Of a DNA stretch of 63,739 bases, positions 9,438-18,364 are shown piece by piece. Origin of the DNA: Marinomonas atlantica (lineage in GTDB: Bacteria > Pseudomonadota > Gammaproteobacteria > Pseudomonadales > Marinomonadaceae). Every line of letters begins with the position of its first letter. Positions within the stretch are counted from its first letter, which is position 1. The notes under the pieces were generated by a model. That model was given only the letters and a program-made list of their open reading frames with translations. It was not told the origin of the DNA and made no database searches. The stretch covers positions 1 through 63,739 of the forward strand of contig NZ_LTAW01000013.1 in assembly GCF_001639725.1 (NCBI RefSeq), read 5' to 3'. A program made the position numbers and the translations under genes.

Positions 9438-10274
9438 ATGACCATAGATTCTTTGCTAAAACTGGCTTATGGGCGACTCGCGTTGCAATCGGATACAGCC
9501 CAATTAGATGCCCAATTATTGCTGGCGCATGTACTTGGCGTTTCCACAAGTTACTTTTTTACATGGCCTGAAAAAGTTGTCTCAGACTCTACTAATGAGC
9601 AATTTAATGCCTTGTTGACTCGCCGAGAGCAAGGTGAGCCAATTGCATATATATTGGGACAACAAGACTTCTGGACTCTGAGCTTAGAAACGTCAAAGCA
9701 TACTTTGATTCCTAGAGCAGACACTGAGCGATTGGTTGAAGTGGCTTTGGAGCTACAGCCTAACGGTGTCAAGCGCGTTTTGGATCTTGGTACTGGCACG
9801 GGAGCGATTGCTTTAGCGTTAGCTTACGAATGGCCTTCTGCCGACGTTGTTGGTATCGACTTTCAGGCTAAAGCGGTAGCGCTAGCCCAGCAAAATGCTG
9901 TTAAAAACGATATAAAGAATGCTCGTTTTCTAAAAAGTAATTGGTTTTCAGCATTGGCCGATGAGCCTTTGTTTGATGTGATTGTCTCAAACCCGCCTTA
10001 CATTGATCCCGATGATCAGCATTTGACGCAAGGTGATGTTCGATTTGAACCCATTACAGCGTTAGTGGCCGATGATCACGGTTTAGCTGATATCAAGCAG
10101 ATCATAGATGGCGCTTTGCAGCATCTTATTATAGGTGGGTGGTTGATGTTTGAACACGGTTTTGATCAAGCTAAAGCTGTACAGCAATTGTTTTCTGATA
10201 AAGCATTCAAAGACATTGCCACCTATCAAGATTTAGGTGGCAATGATCGAGTAACAGTAGGGCGTTTAACCTAA
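9438..10274 (+). CDS. prmC: Release-factor glutamine methyltransferase
   Basis: An SAM-dependent N5-glutamine methyltransferase that modifies the GGQ motif of RF1 and RF2. It has an N-terminal helical domain, the SAM motif VLDLGTGTGAIALAL and the signature NPPYIDP. I prefer ATG 9438 (278 residues) because homologues start near MTIDSLL; an in-frame GTG at 9417 is closer to prfA but lacks a ribosome-binding site. The last part of the gene holds a perfect 12-bp inverted repeat (10214-10245). Confidence 0.96.
   Translation: MTIDSLLKLAYGRLALQSDTAQLDAQLLLAHVLGVSTSYFFTWPEKVVSDSTNEQFNALLTRREQGEPIAYILGQQDFWTLSLETSKHTLIPRADTERLVEVALELQPNGVKRVLDLGTGTGAIALALAYEWPSADVVGIDFQAKAVALAQQNAVKNDIKNARFLKSNWFSALADEPLFDVIVSNPPYIDPDDQHLTQGDVRFEPITALVADDHGLADIKQIIDGALQHLIIGGWLMFEHGFDQAKAVQQLFSDKAFKDIATYQDLGGNDRVTVGRLT
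10214..10245 (-). terminator. Perfect 12-bp hairpin inside the prmC 3' end
   Basis: CATTGCCACCTA (10214-10225) and TAGGTGGCAATG (10234-10245) form a perfect 12-bp stem with an 8-base loop. It lies in prmC codons for ATYQDLGGN and also 34 bases past the stop of convergent yaaA. On the minus strand only TCTTTG follows, not a strong T-run. It could end or protect the yaaA transcript; termination is inferred. Confidence 0.45.
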
Positions 10275-10278
10275 GCGT

Positions 10279-11055
10279 TTAGTCTGTCACACCTTCAGCC
10301 CTTGTGAATACAGGCTCTAAGGGCTTAGAACGCGCTGCATCATAGCGATATCCGGCTAGATCGAAGCGTTTAATGTCTTCGATAGTCTCCGCGCCACTTT
10401 CGATTAAATAGCGTACCATTAGGCCACGAGCCTTTTTCGCATAGAAACTAATTACCTTGTATTGGCCGTTCTTCTCATCTAAGAAATTCGGTGTAATGAT
10501 TGTTTGTTTGATCGCTTTTTTATCAACCGCTTTAAAGTACTCATTTGAAGCAAGGTTGACCAACAACTCGTCCTTTTCAAGCTCTTCTGTTAAAGCGTTA
10601 GCGATTTGGCTACCCCAAAAATGGTAGAGATTATCACCTTCGCTGTTCTTCAATTTTGTACCCATTTCTAGGCGATAAGGCTGCATAAAGTCTAAGGGCT
10701 TAAGTAGACCATAAAGACCGCTTAAAATTCGAAGATGGGATTGCGCGTAATGAATCTGTTCGGTACTTAGGGAATAAGCATCGAGCCCCGTGTAGACATC
10801 CCCCATAAACGTAAACAGTGCAGGACGGCTGTTGTTCGCATTATGCTGTTGTGACCAAGTTTGATAGCGTTCAACATTAAGTGTTGCTAACTTATCGCTC
10901 AGCTTCATCAGTGAAGCAATATCCGCTGGTGTATAGGGTTTAATCGTATTAATTAGTGACTGCGCTTGATCTAAGAAGCGTGGTTCAGAGTACTTTATAT
11001 CAGGCGTCTTACTGTCTAAATCCAGTGTTTTCGCCGGAGAAATCAAATATTTCAT
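10279..11055 (-). CDS. yaaA: Peroxide stress protein YaaA (DUF328)
   Basis: A 258-residue YaaA/UPF0246 protein of normal length. It starts with the family hallmark MKYLISPAKTLD and contains YTGLDAYSLS, LRILSGLYGLLKPLD and FYAKKARGLMVRY. In E. coli, YaaA belongs to the OxyR regulon and lowers free iron during peroxide stress; the fold binds DNA. The gene converges on prmC with only 4 bases between the stop codons. Confidence 0.95.
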   Translation of the reverse strand: MKYLISPAKTLDLDSKTPDIKYSEPRFLDQAQSLINTIKPYTPADIASLMKLSDKLATLNVERYQTWSQQHNANNSRPALFTFMGDVYTGLDAYSLSTEQIHYAQSHLRILSGLYGLLKPLDFMQPYRLEMGTKLKNSEGDNLYHFWGSQIANALTEELEKDELLVNLASNEYFKAVDKKAIKQTIITPNFLDEKNGQYKVISFYAKKARGLMVRYLIESGAETIEDIKRFDLAGYRYDAARSKPLEPVFTRAEGVTD

Positions 11056-11144
11056 TGTCTTACCTTGGCATAGCGTTGCGTTTTAATTAGATTATCCATA
11101 GAGTGTCAGTAGATATCCACTAATAGCCTTGATAGAGATATTGT

Positions 11145-11351
11145 ATGAAGGACAACGTAATACCATTTCCGGTGCAGCTTGAATCGCGGAGCGATGATGA
11201 GGCAGTGGTGTCGCGTGTGGAAGAAAAAGCGTCAGAACGTCAGTTAGATGAATTACGTCATGCTTTTGATGAAGCTCGTAAACTTTGGCCATTAGAGCTA
11301 TCAGAGTTACCAGAGCAGAATAGAAAATGTGCCACATCTCGTAAGCGATAA
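11145..11351 (+). CDS. Small hypothetical protein, 68 residues
   Basis: I do not recognise this family. The protein is charged and soluble, without signal or membrane segment. It has an N-terminal NVIPFPVQLE and a helical middle (ASERQLDELRHAFDEARKLW). NVIPFP openings recur in small uncharacterised gammaproteobacterial proteins. It is divergent from yaaA and ends 27 bases before the next membrane-protein gene, so the two may form an operon. The ribosome-binding site is weak (GAGATATT), so the start is moderately sure. Confidence 0.6.
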   Translation: MKDNVIPFPVQLESRSDDEAVVSRVEEKASERQLDELRHAFDEARKLWPLELSELPEQNRKCATSRKR

Positions 11352-11378
11352 TAATAAAAACTTCAAGGAAGGCGGACA

Positions 11379-12296
11379 TTGCTTACTTTTTTAGTTAAAC
11401 ACTCACTTGTGTGCATGTTTTTATGTGCTTTGCTTGGCTTTGTGTTCCCAGTCGCCTCTAACGCATTATTCCCATTTCTCCCCTACGTATTGTTCACACT
11501 TATGTTGCTGACACTCATCGGAATGCCGATGGAGCAGTTAATTAAACGACTTTGTCACCGGTCTATTTGGCTATACGCCTTACTTCACAGTGCCTTTTTT
11601 ATGGCGATTTTTGCTTTGTGCGGTGTTTTATTAGGTCTATCTGATGAGCTATTGTTGGCTATTCTAGGGGTCGGGGCGACAGGCTCATTGTTTGCCACGC
11701 CCGCCATTGTTCGAGCGTTAGGGTATGATGCTCTTGAAGCGATGGCAATGACCATCGCTACGACTCTACTTTTACCTGTGGCCTTGTTTATTTCTATTCA
11801 CTCTTTGCCCATGTCACAAGGAAGCTTGGATTTCGTCACATATGGCATTCGGTTGTTGATTTTTATTGTTGGTCCAATTTTAATTTCATTTAGTCTGCAT
11901 TACATTGTGCCGAAAAAGGCTTTACAGCGCGCTTTGTTGAAAGTATCACCTTATACAGTTTTGTTGGTGTTCGCGTTTCCCTTTGGGTTAATTGGTAATT
12001 ATCGAGGGCTTTGGGATGAAAACGCGTCACAGGCAATGATATTTTTACTAGTTGCGGCTGTTTTGGTAAGTATTTTCTTTGTTGTTACATTTTTTTTATA
12101 TCGTCATCATGGGATCGAAAAGTCGCTAACGGCTGCTATTACATCCGGAAATCGCAATGTTTTGCTTACTTACTCTATCGCTGGTGTTTTATTGGGACCA
12201 GCCTTTCTTCCCCTTGCCGGTGCCATGCAAGTACCCACTTACATACTGCCTGTAATCACTAGGCGAGTTGCTCGTTATCTAAAAAACCGTTCATAA
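11379..12296 (+). CDS. BASS-like membrane transporter
   Basis: A 305-residue protein of about nine or ten hydrophobic helices. A segment near residues 90-110 (LGVGATGSLFATPAIVRALG) and the late SGNRNVLLTY...GPAFLPLAGAMQ resemble bile acid:sodium symporter (BASS)/arsenite-permease-type folds. The substrate is unknown. TTG 11379 is chosen because AAGGAAGGCGG lies directly upstream and no better ATG exists. It follows the 68-residue gene. Other decarboxylate- or auxin-type carriers of the same superfamily remain possible. Confidence 0.65.
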   Translation: MLTFLVKHSLVCMFLCALLGFVFPVASNALFPFLPYVLFTLMLLTLIGMPMEQLIKRLCHRSIWLYALLHSAFFMAIFALCGVLLGLSDELLLAILGVGATGSLFATPAIVRALGYDALEAMAMTIATTLLLPVALFISIHSLPMSQGSLDFVTYGIRLLIFIVGPILISFSLHYIVPKKALQRALLKVSPYTVLLVFAFPFGLIGNYRGLWDENASQAMIFLLVAAVLVSIFFVVTFFLYRHHGIEKSLTAAITSGNRNVLLTYSIAGVLLGPAFLPLAGAMQVPTYILPVITRRVARYLKNRS

Positions 12297-12401
12297 AATT
12301 CCTGACCATACATGCAAAGTTACTAAACCTTGACTACGCTTCTTTTACTGAATGTGTACGAAATAAAGACATTATTGTTTTTGTTGAAGCATGTATTCAA
12401 T

Positions 12402-12419
12402 AAGCCAATAGGCTTTTTT
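12402..12419 (+). terminator. Short hairpin with T-run before the chemoreceptor gene
   Basis: AAGCC-AATA-GGCTT followed by TTTT lies 18 bases upstream of ATG 12438. The 5-bp stem is weak. It may end transcripts from the transporter gene or lie in the leader of the chemoreceptor mRNA. Confidence 0.35.
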
Positions 12420-12437
12420 GGAAGTCATGAGGGAATT

Positions 12438-13985
12438 ATGAGAAAGAATCTACCTGTCACTAACGTGGAAAGAGTTGTGCCTAAAGGTGTTCGATTGATT
12501 TCCACTACCGATCTGAAGGGCAAAATCACCTACTGCAACCAAGATTTTATCGATATTAGTGGGTTTACCTATGAAGAGCTTCTAGGGGCACCACATAATT
12601 TAGTCCGTCACCCTGATATGCCTACAGAAGCGTTTGATATTATGTGGAGCCATTTAAAAAATGGTAAACCTTGGATGGGGTTGGTTAAAAACCGTAGTAA
12701 AAATGGCGACTATTATTGGGTCGATGCTTACGTAACGCCTGTCACAGAAAAAGGGCAAGTAATCGGCTATGAATCCGTGCGTTCGACACCCGATCGCAAA
12801 GATGTGGAGCGAGCTGAAAAGCTGTATGGCTCGATTCGAGAGGGAAAAAAAAGCGTAACAGTTCCATTAAGTATTGTTGTACCTATTCTTGTCGTAATAG
12901 CTTGGATTGCGTCTTTGTTGATGTTTTTTATGGATGTACCTTCTGCGACAGCCCCTGCATTGGTATCCTCTGTTTTATTGGCGTTCTATTACAGATTTAC
13001 ACAGTGGAAGATGCACCAAATTTTACAGGGATCCTTGAGTCATTCATTTACCCACCCTTTAGCGGCTAAGACCTATTCAGATCATAATACTGAGCTTGGC
13101 CAACTTGAAGTTGGTATTAAAAGCCAAGCGATGCATCTTGATACGGTACTGACTCGGATTGAAACGGAATCAATGGAAGTTTCTAAAAAATCAGAGCACG
13201 GTTTAGAGCAGACCGGTAGTTCGACTAAAAAAATTCAACAGCAAATGCATGAAACGCAAGAAGTGGCAGCCGCCATGCAGCAAATGACTGCCACTGTTTC
13301 GGATGTGTCTAAGCATGTTCAGCATACCGCCCACAGTGCTGAGCAAGCCAAAAGTTTAGCTTTAGAAGGTGATAAGACACTTGAGGAAACCACGTCAGCG
13401 GTACAGGAGTTAGCATCGTTAGTCGAGCGGATCAGTGAGTCTGTCAGTAATCTATCAAAGCAGTCAGAGAGTATAGCTGAGGTGGCTGTGATGATTGACC
13501 AAATAGCTGAACAAACGAATTTGTTGGCTTTAAATGCGGCTATTGAGGCTGCACGAGCAGGAGAACATGGTCGTGGTTTTGCCGTGGTTGCCGATGAAGT
13601 GCGTCAGCTGGCTCAAAGAACCCAGGGTTCGACCCAAGAAATTCACAGTATTATTGAGCGTCTTCGTAGTGGTGCTCACGACGCAGTTAAGGTGGCTGGC
13701 AATGGGCAAGAGAGTGCAAATGTAGGTCTACAAAAAATGTCAGATGCTCAAGCTTCTTTGCAAACTATTGTTTCAGCCGTTACTAGTATTTCTGATATGT
13801 CGACGCAGATGGCGGCCGCAGTGGAAGAACAGGCTCATGTCTCTGAAGATATTAATCAGCAATTAGTTAGAATCTCAGACTTAGCAAATGAGAGTAAAGA
13901 TGAAGCGGAAGGTGCTATGCAGAGCATGGTTACGCTAAGAGGGGTTGCTTCAGATATGCATGAACTGGTCGTTCGCTTTAAATAA
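12438..13985 (+). CDS. Aer-like PAS methyl-accepting chemotaxis protein
   Basis: A receptor of 515 residues from ATG 12438, which has GAGGGA upstream; the frame opens earlier at 12330 without homology. An N-terminal cytoplasmic PAS domain (about 20-115) contains [20 protein letters not shown] and LVRHPDMP, as in FAD-binding Aer. A hydrophobic segment near 145-185 anchors it without a large periplasmic loop. The C-terminal signalling hairpin has [19 protein letters not shown] and [14 protein letters not shown], which contact CheA/CheW. Likely redox or energy taxis. No other che genes are nearby. Confidence 0.92.
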   Translation: MRKNLPVTNVERVVPKGVRLISTTDLKGKITYCNQDFIDISGFTYEELLGAPHNLVRHPDMPTEAFDIMWSHLKNGKPWMGLVKNRSKNGDYYWVDAYVTPVTEKGQVIGYESVRSTPDRKDVERAEKLYGSIREGKKSVTVPLSIVVPILVVIAWIASLLMFFMDVPSATAPALVSSVLLAFYYRFTQWKMHQILQGSLSHSFTHPLAAKTYSDHNTELGQLEVGIKSQAMHLDTVLTRIETESMEVSKKSEHGLEQTGSSTKKIQQQMHETQEVAAAMQQMTATVSDVSKHVQHTAHSAEQAKSLALEGDKTLEETTSAVQELASLVERISESVSNLSKQSESIAEVAVMIDQIAEQTNLLALNAAIEAARAGEHGRGFAVVADEVRQLAQRTQGSTQEIHSIIERLRSGAHDAVKVAGNGQESANVGLQKMSDAQASLQTIVSAVTSISDMSTQMAAAVEEQAHVSEDINQQLVRISDLANESKDEAEGAMQSMVTLRGVASDMHELVVRFK

Positions 13986-14009
13986 GCGCTATCATTCTTT
14001 GATGAATAA

Positions 14010-14038
14010 AATGCCGAGCATTGCTGCTCGGCATTTTT
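14010..14038. terminator. Bidirectional terminator, chemoreceptor/hemY
   Basis: AATGCCGAGCA and TGCTCGGCATT form a perfect 11-bp stem with a TTGC loop, with T-rich sequence to the right and A-rich to the left. It lies between the convergent chemoreceptor and hemY stops and can serve both. Confidence 0.9.
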
Positions 14039-14041
14039 GGT

Positions 14042-15274
14042 TTAGTGAGGAAGCGGTAACGCTTTCATAGATAGGCTGTCATTATGAATGCGCTTGACGA
14101 TAAGCTCTTGTGCTACATCAATATCGCCCATGGCTTGTAAAAGCATACTGAGCTCAACAATGGCTTCTGAAGAGGCGTCTGCATGCAATGCTTTTTCATA
14201 GTAATCGCGGGCCTTTCCCCACAATTGTAAGCGCTGACAAATTCGTCCAGCTGCTAAGTAAAGTGGGGCGCTTTCAGGATGTCGGCGAATCCACGTCTCA
14301 GCATTGCTCAGCGATTTCTTCATAGAGACATCTGTTAACTGACCGTATACACCTGCAAGTGCATCAGACCACTGATCATTTAGCGACGAACGAATGAAGG
14401 CTTCTGCCTTTTCTTCGCTGCCGAACTCGATTAATGTGCTGGCATACAGCACCTGCATTTCATCATCTTTAGCTAAGGCATCCAGTTTTTTCCAAATGCC
14501 TTGAAGTTCATTCAAAAGGACTTCTTTACTTTCGCCTGTCTTTGCTCGGAAATGCAGTTTTTCTAAAAGTGCTAGAAATGCGTTTTTCTCAAGCTCTAGT
14601 AGGTTATGGTCGTCAAAAATTCCTTGTTTCTTAAGTGTCGGAGTTAACTCTTGTAAAGCTTCCCAGTCTTTTAACTGAGTATGCGTAGTTACCAACATTT
14701 TAAGGGTTTGGCGGTGTTTTGGCTTCATGCTGTGTAGGCGTTTTAAGGAAGCTAGGGCACTTTCATAATGGCCTTGTTTAAGCTGAAGTTGACTTTGTAC
14801 AAAGCTGATGGCGAACTCAGCATCAGGTGATGCTTGGTGTGCTTTACGCAGTAGTTCTTTTGAGCGCTCATGCTCTTCTTGTTCGCTGGCAGCGTAAGCC
14901 GCACCGATGTAGTTCAGTAACGGGTAAGATACTTTGTTAGCAGATGTTGTAAGCAGTTTCTCAGCTTTTCCCCAATTGCCACCAGCTAACTCAAGCATCC
15001 CTTTAATGGTAGATTTCAAAGCACGCTTATGGGAAAGCGTACCTGTTAATTTGGATAAAGATGAGTTCGGGTGAAGCAGTACCCAAATGAGCTTAAACAG
15101 CATAACCGCTGCTACATAGCCTATTATGACAAGTGTCAGCATCACCCATAGGCTCATTTCTAGCGTTACGCTTTTGAAAGAAATCATTACGTAGCCAGGG
15201 TCTTGCTTCATAATTAGGCCAATAGCACCCCCAATTAGTAGGACAATAATGAGAGATAAGAGAATTTTTCTCAT
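14042..15274 (-). CDS. hemY: HemY, TPR membrane protein
   Basis: A 410-residue inner-membrane protein with two N-terminal transmembrane helices (about 4-22 and 38-64) and a cytoplasmic TPR domain, as in proteobacterial HemY (HemY_N family). It is the last gene of hemC-hemD-hemX-hemY and overlaps hemX by 4 bases. Despite the name it is not the protoporphyrinogen oxidase of Gram-positives; its role in haem homeostasis is poorly defined. The oxidase here is HemJ (60861). Confidence 0.93.
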   Translation of the reverse strand: MRKILLSLIIVLLIGGAIGLIMKQDPGYVMISFKSVTLEMSLWVMLTLVIIGYVAAVMLFKLIWVLLHPNSSLSKLTGTLSHKRALKSTIKGMLELAGGNWGKAEKLLTTSANKVSYPLLNYIGAAYAASEQEEHERSKELLRKAHQASPDAEFAISFVQSQLQLKQGHYESALASLKRLHSMKPKHRQTLKMLVTTHTQLKDWEALQELTPTLKKQGIFDDHNLLELEKNAFLALLEKLHFRAKTGESKEVLLNELQGIWKKLDALAKDDEMQVLYASTLIEFGSEEKAEAFIRSSLNDQWSDALAGVYGQLTDVSMKKSLSNAETWIRRHPESAPLYLAAGRICQRLQLWGKARDYYEKALHADASSEAIVELSMLLQAMGDIDVAQELIVKRIHNDSLSMKALPLPH

Positions 15275-16497
15275 AAAGCTTGCTCCTCATTAGTGACTGC
15301 GGAAGTGTCTTCTTGCGTCTGTATGGCACTGGCTTTCCAGTTCTTCATCAAGTTTTTCATTGCCTGAAGTGAAGCGCGAGGAAGTGGAACATCAGGGTTC
15401 GGGTTTACTTGTTGTAATGATGTGAGTGTTGTCATAAAGGCAATTGTTGCTTGAGATGACGTGTCAAAATGTTGATTGACAGCTATGGCAACACGGCTTA
15501 ATGACTTCTCGTAGATCGCTGGCTCGCCTTTTAGAAGTGCGACTTGTGCAACATCAAGCTGTAGCTGAATGCCTGTGACTAGCTCTTGATATTCTGCTGG
15601 TGGTAAAAGTGGTTTGATGGGCTTTTGGTTGTAATTAATAACGACCAAAGACTTCAAGCCTTGCCAAGCTTCTGCAAACAATTGCTTGATCGCGGATGAT
15701 GTTGTTACTTCAGTAGTCTGAGAGTTAGCCTCTGTTTGTTGCTCTTGCCATGATTTGGATGGTTCACGCTGCGGTAGTTTGGCAACCTGGTCGTACAGTG
15801 CAGAAAGTTGCAAATAGCGACCTTCAAGATCAAATGAAGCTATAGACTTCAACGCTTGTAAGTCTTGGGCGATGGCTTTGCGCGTGTCAAACATCAAGGG
15901 ATCTTCTAGGTCCGCAAGAATGGTGTCAGCGCTGCTTAATAGAGAAATTGTGCCCTTGGTATCTTTATCAAGTAGTAGGCGTTGATTTGCAAGGCGGATT
16001 AAATATTCTGCTTCGGCCAGCAACCAGTCGTTTTTATCCGCACTGCTTAGCTTGTTGATCTTGCTTGAAAGATCAACTAAGGCTTGTTCTGTCTGTGTTT
16101 TCACACTATTAGATTGCGCTTGTATGTTAGCTAGCGCTTCATCAAAGTCGCCAATACGAGTCGTAAGGGAGGTATTACTTTCAACTCGGCGGTTAAGGCG
16201 ATTCACTTGTTGTTCAAGTGCAACCACTTTATTTTGGGCATCCGCTAAGGCTTGGTTATCAGAGTTCATATATTGGCTCTGATAAAACTGCCAGCCACTT
16301 AAACCTAGCGCGGCAACGCCAGCGAGCAGTGCAATGGCGGGTAAAGCTTTATTGCTTTTAGAGGCATCGTGAGTGCTGGTGACGTTGTGAGCATCACTAG
16401 AGGGAGCGGAATTGCTCTCGCGAGAGGACTCTAAGGACGTAGAGTCTACGCTGTTTTCCGTGTTCTCGGTTAAAGCCTTGTCGTTTTTATCAGTCAT
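15271..16497 (-). CDS. hemX: HemX, uroporphyrinogen-III methyltransferase-like protein
   Basis: A 408-residue protein with a low-complexity Ser/Thr/Asn-rich N terminus (1-50), one transmembrane helix (about 53-70, ALPAIALLAGVAALGLSGW), a coiled coil (about 80-135) and a helical domain. This is the layout of HemX. No methyltransferase motifs are visible, so the old enzyme name probably does not reflect activity. It overlaps hemD by 8 bases and hemY by 4 bases. Confidence 0.92.
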   Translation of the reverse strand: MTDKNDKALTENTENSVDSTSLESSRESNSAPSSDAHNVTSTHDASKSNKALPAIALLAGVAALGLSGWQFYQSQYMNSDNQALADAQNKVVALEQQVNRLNRRVESNTSLTTRIGDFDEALANIQAQSNSVKTQTEQALVDLSSKINKLSSADKNDWLLAEAEYLIRLANQRLLLDKDTKGTISLLSSADTILADLEDPLMFDTRKAIAQDLQALKSIASFDLEGRYLQLSALYDQVAKLPQREPSKSWQEQQTEANSQTTEVTTSSAIKQLFAEAWQGLKSLVVINYNQKPIKPLLPPAEYQELVTGIQLQLDVAQVALLKGEPAIYEKSLSRVAIAVNQHFDTSSQATIAFMTTLTSLQQVNPNPDVPLPRASLQAMKNLMKNWKASAIQTQEDTSAVTNEEQAL

Positions 16498-17251
16498 GTT
16501 GTCGTCCTAAATGCTGCTGTGTGGCTGAGATTAAACGTTGATCGTCAGCGCCATGTGCACAGATTACCTGATTCCAATGAAGGGACTTTGCTTGTTGCGC
16601 CACTCTTTCACTTGGAACAAATAAGACAGTGTCTTTGAGGTTTGGGGCAAATTGCTCAACGTAAGTTGTCAGATTGGCCACACTTTCTCCACTAGTAGCC
16701 CATATTACGTCAGGATGATCTAAGAATAAAAAAGTTTGTGCCGTATATTGTGGCATATGTCGCTTATAGAGCTCTAAGTGGTCGACAATTGCACCACGTT
16801 CTTCTAGCGCTTTTGCCAAATCCGGTCGGCCGCCACAGCCTCTAACAATCAGCACTTTTTCACCGCGCATTTTGACTGGCTTCAACCAATCCAGCATGGT
16901 TTCAGTGTTGTTTCCTGGGTTGCTTAAGGCGGGTATGTGTAATTCTTGCAGCGTTTGTGTTGTACCTTGCCCAATTCCCAACCAATTAATGTTAACGGGT
17001 AACATTGGCCAGCATTCGTCAATCAATTCAGACCCAATTCGCGCCGCATTTTTGCTAACAAAAATCACGAAGCGATAAAGATCAAGGTTATAGAGTTGAG
17101 TGCGCAGTGCTGCGCGGGCGGTGGGATCTGTTGTTTCCTGTATATCTAGCATTGGAAGTGATATAGGGGTGGCGCCAAGCGCAGTAAGCGCTTGGAAGGT
17201 CAAACCGTTCTCGGGTTCAGGTCGAGTGACCAAAACTTTTAAGCCTTGCAT
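16490..17251 (-). CDS. hemD: Uroporphyrinogen-III synthase
   Basis: A 253-residue HemD that cyclises hydroxymethylbilane with inversion of ring D to give uroporphyrinogen III. Sequence conservation in this family is low. Supporting features are the N-terminal VLVTRPEPEN, FVSKNAARIG, the RGCGGRPDLAKALEERGA segment and DVIWATSGESVANL. Position directly after hemC (29-base gap) and before hemX confirms the call. Confidence 0.95.
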   Translation of the reverse strand: MQGLKVLVTRPEPENGLTFQALTALGATPISLPMLDIQETTDPTARAALRTQLYNLDLYRFVIFVSKNAARIGSELIDECWPMLPVNINWLGIGQGTTQTLQELHIPALSNPGNNTETMLDWLKPVKMRGEKVLIVRGCGGRPDLAKALEERGAIVDHLELYKRHMPQYTAQTFLFLDHPDVIWATSGESVANLTTYVEQFAPNLKDTVLFVPSERVAQQAKSLHWNQVICAHGADDQRLISATQQHLGRQHD

Positions 17252-17280
17252 GGTGGGTGATTTCCCAATCAGGTTGCGAA

Positions 17281-18207
17281 TTAGTCTTGGTACACTTCAT
17301 CCAATAGCGCCTGAGCGCCTTTCCCAAGCAGTTCATCGGCTAACTGGATACCTAATGATTCGGCATGTTCTTTGGCGCCGCGAATCTGACTGCGTACCAT
17401 ACGTTTACCATCGGTGCTGCCGACTAAAGCGCGTACATAAAGTTCTTCACCTTCAAACACGGCGAAACAAGCAATCGGAGCTTGGCAGCCACCGTTCAGA
17501 CGCTTATTTACGGCACGCTCGGCGGTTACACGGTAGGCTGTTTCTTGGTGTTGTAAGGGGGCAAGTAATTTGATCAGTTCTTCGTCGTTGGTGCGACACT
17601 CTATTCCCATTGCACCTTGACCGCCTGCTGGTAAAGAAAACGTGTCACTGATTCGTGTTTTGATACGGTCTGCCATTTCCAAGCGGACTAGGCCTGCTGT
17701 AGCTAAAATAATGGCATCGTATTCGCCATTGTCCAGTTTACGTAGACGCGTATTGACATTGCCACGCAGGTTTTTTATTTCGATATCAGGACGGTGCATT
17801 TGCAGTTGGCTCGCGCGTCGCAAGCTAGAGGTGCCGACAATTGCACCTTCTGGTAGATCGTCGATGCAGTCATATGTGTTGGAGACAAACGCATCGGTCG
17901 GGTCTTCACGTTCACAAATAACGCTTAGGCCTAGGCCTTCAGGAAATTCCATTGGCACGTCTTTCATAGAGTGTACTGCAATGTCTGCTTCACCATCGAG
18001 AAGGGCTTTTTCTAATTCTTTAACGAATAAACCTTTGCCGCCAATTTTTGAGAGCGGCGAGTCTAGGATCTGGTCGCCTTTAGTGGTCATGCCCATCAAT
18101 TCGACATTGATCTCAGGGTAGAGAGCCTCCAAAGAAGCTTTTACGTTGTTTGCTTGCCAAAGGGCCAGTTGGCTTTCACGGGTTGCAATGACGATTTTAT
18201 TTCTCAC
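17281..18207 (-). CDS. hemC: Hydroxymethylbilane synthase (porphobilinogen deaminase)
   Basis: Polymerises four porphobilinogens to hydroxymethylbilane. I choose GTG 18207 (308 residues, [19 protein letters not shown]) because GGAG lies 5 bases upstream; the in-frame ATG at 18228 would place that site inside the gene. With this start the dipyrromethane-binding cysteine in LNGGCQAP is residue 241, matching Cys242 of E. coli. HSMKDVP and SSLRRASQL are also present. First gene of the hemCDXY operon and divergent from argH. Confidence 0.97.
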   Translation of the reverse strand: MRNKIVIATRESQLALWQANNVKASLEALYPEINVELMGMTTKGDQILDSPLSKIGGKGLFVKELEKALLDGEADIAVHSMKDVPMEFPEGLGLSVICEREDPTDAFVSNTYDCIDDLPEGAIVGTSSLRRASQLQMHRPDIEIKNLRGNVNTRLRKLDNGEYDAIILATAGLVRLEMADRIKTRISDTFSLPAGGQGAMGIECRTNDEELIKLLAPLQHQETAYRVTAERAVNKRLNGGCQAPIACFAVFEGEELYVRALVGSTDGKRMVRSQIRGAKEHAESLGIQLADELLGKGAQALLDEVYQD

Positions 18208-18295
18208 ATTCTCTCCTAGAGTCGACATCGAGTACGAAAATAACGATAAAATTTCGCTATATCATACTCGCTTGCCTGTTGGTCGTCATCCCGCA

Positions 18296-18311
18296 GCCCT
18301 TTATAAAGGGC
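18296..18311. promoter_or_regulatory. 16-bp perfect palindrome upstream of argH
   Basis: GCCCTTTATAAAGGGC is a perfect 16-bp palindrome in the hemC/argH divergent region. The 7-mer CGTCATC flanks it on both sides as a direct repeat (18284-18290 and 18313-18319). It could be an operator or an mRNA hairpin. It does not resemble the ArgR box. Confidence 0.4.
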
Positions 18312-18364
18312 GCGTCATCAGGTAATCTTGCCGCAACATTGATCTCAGACTGGGAAATGAATAA

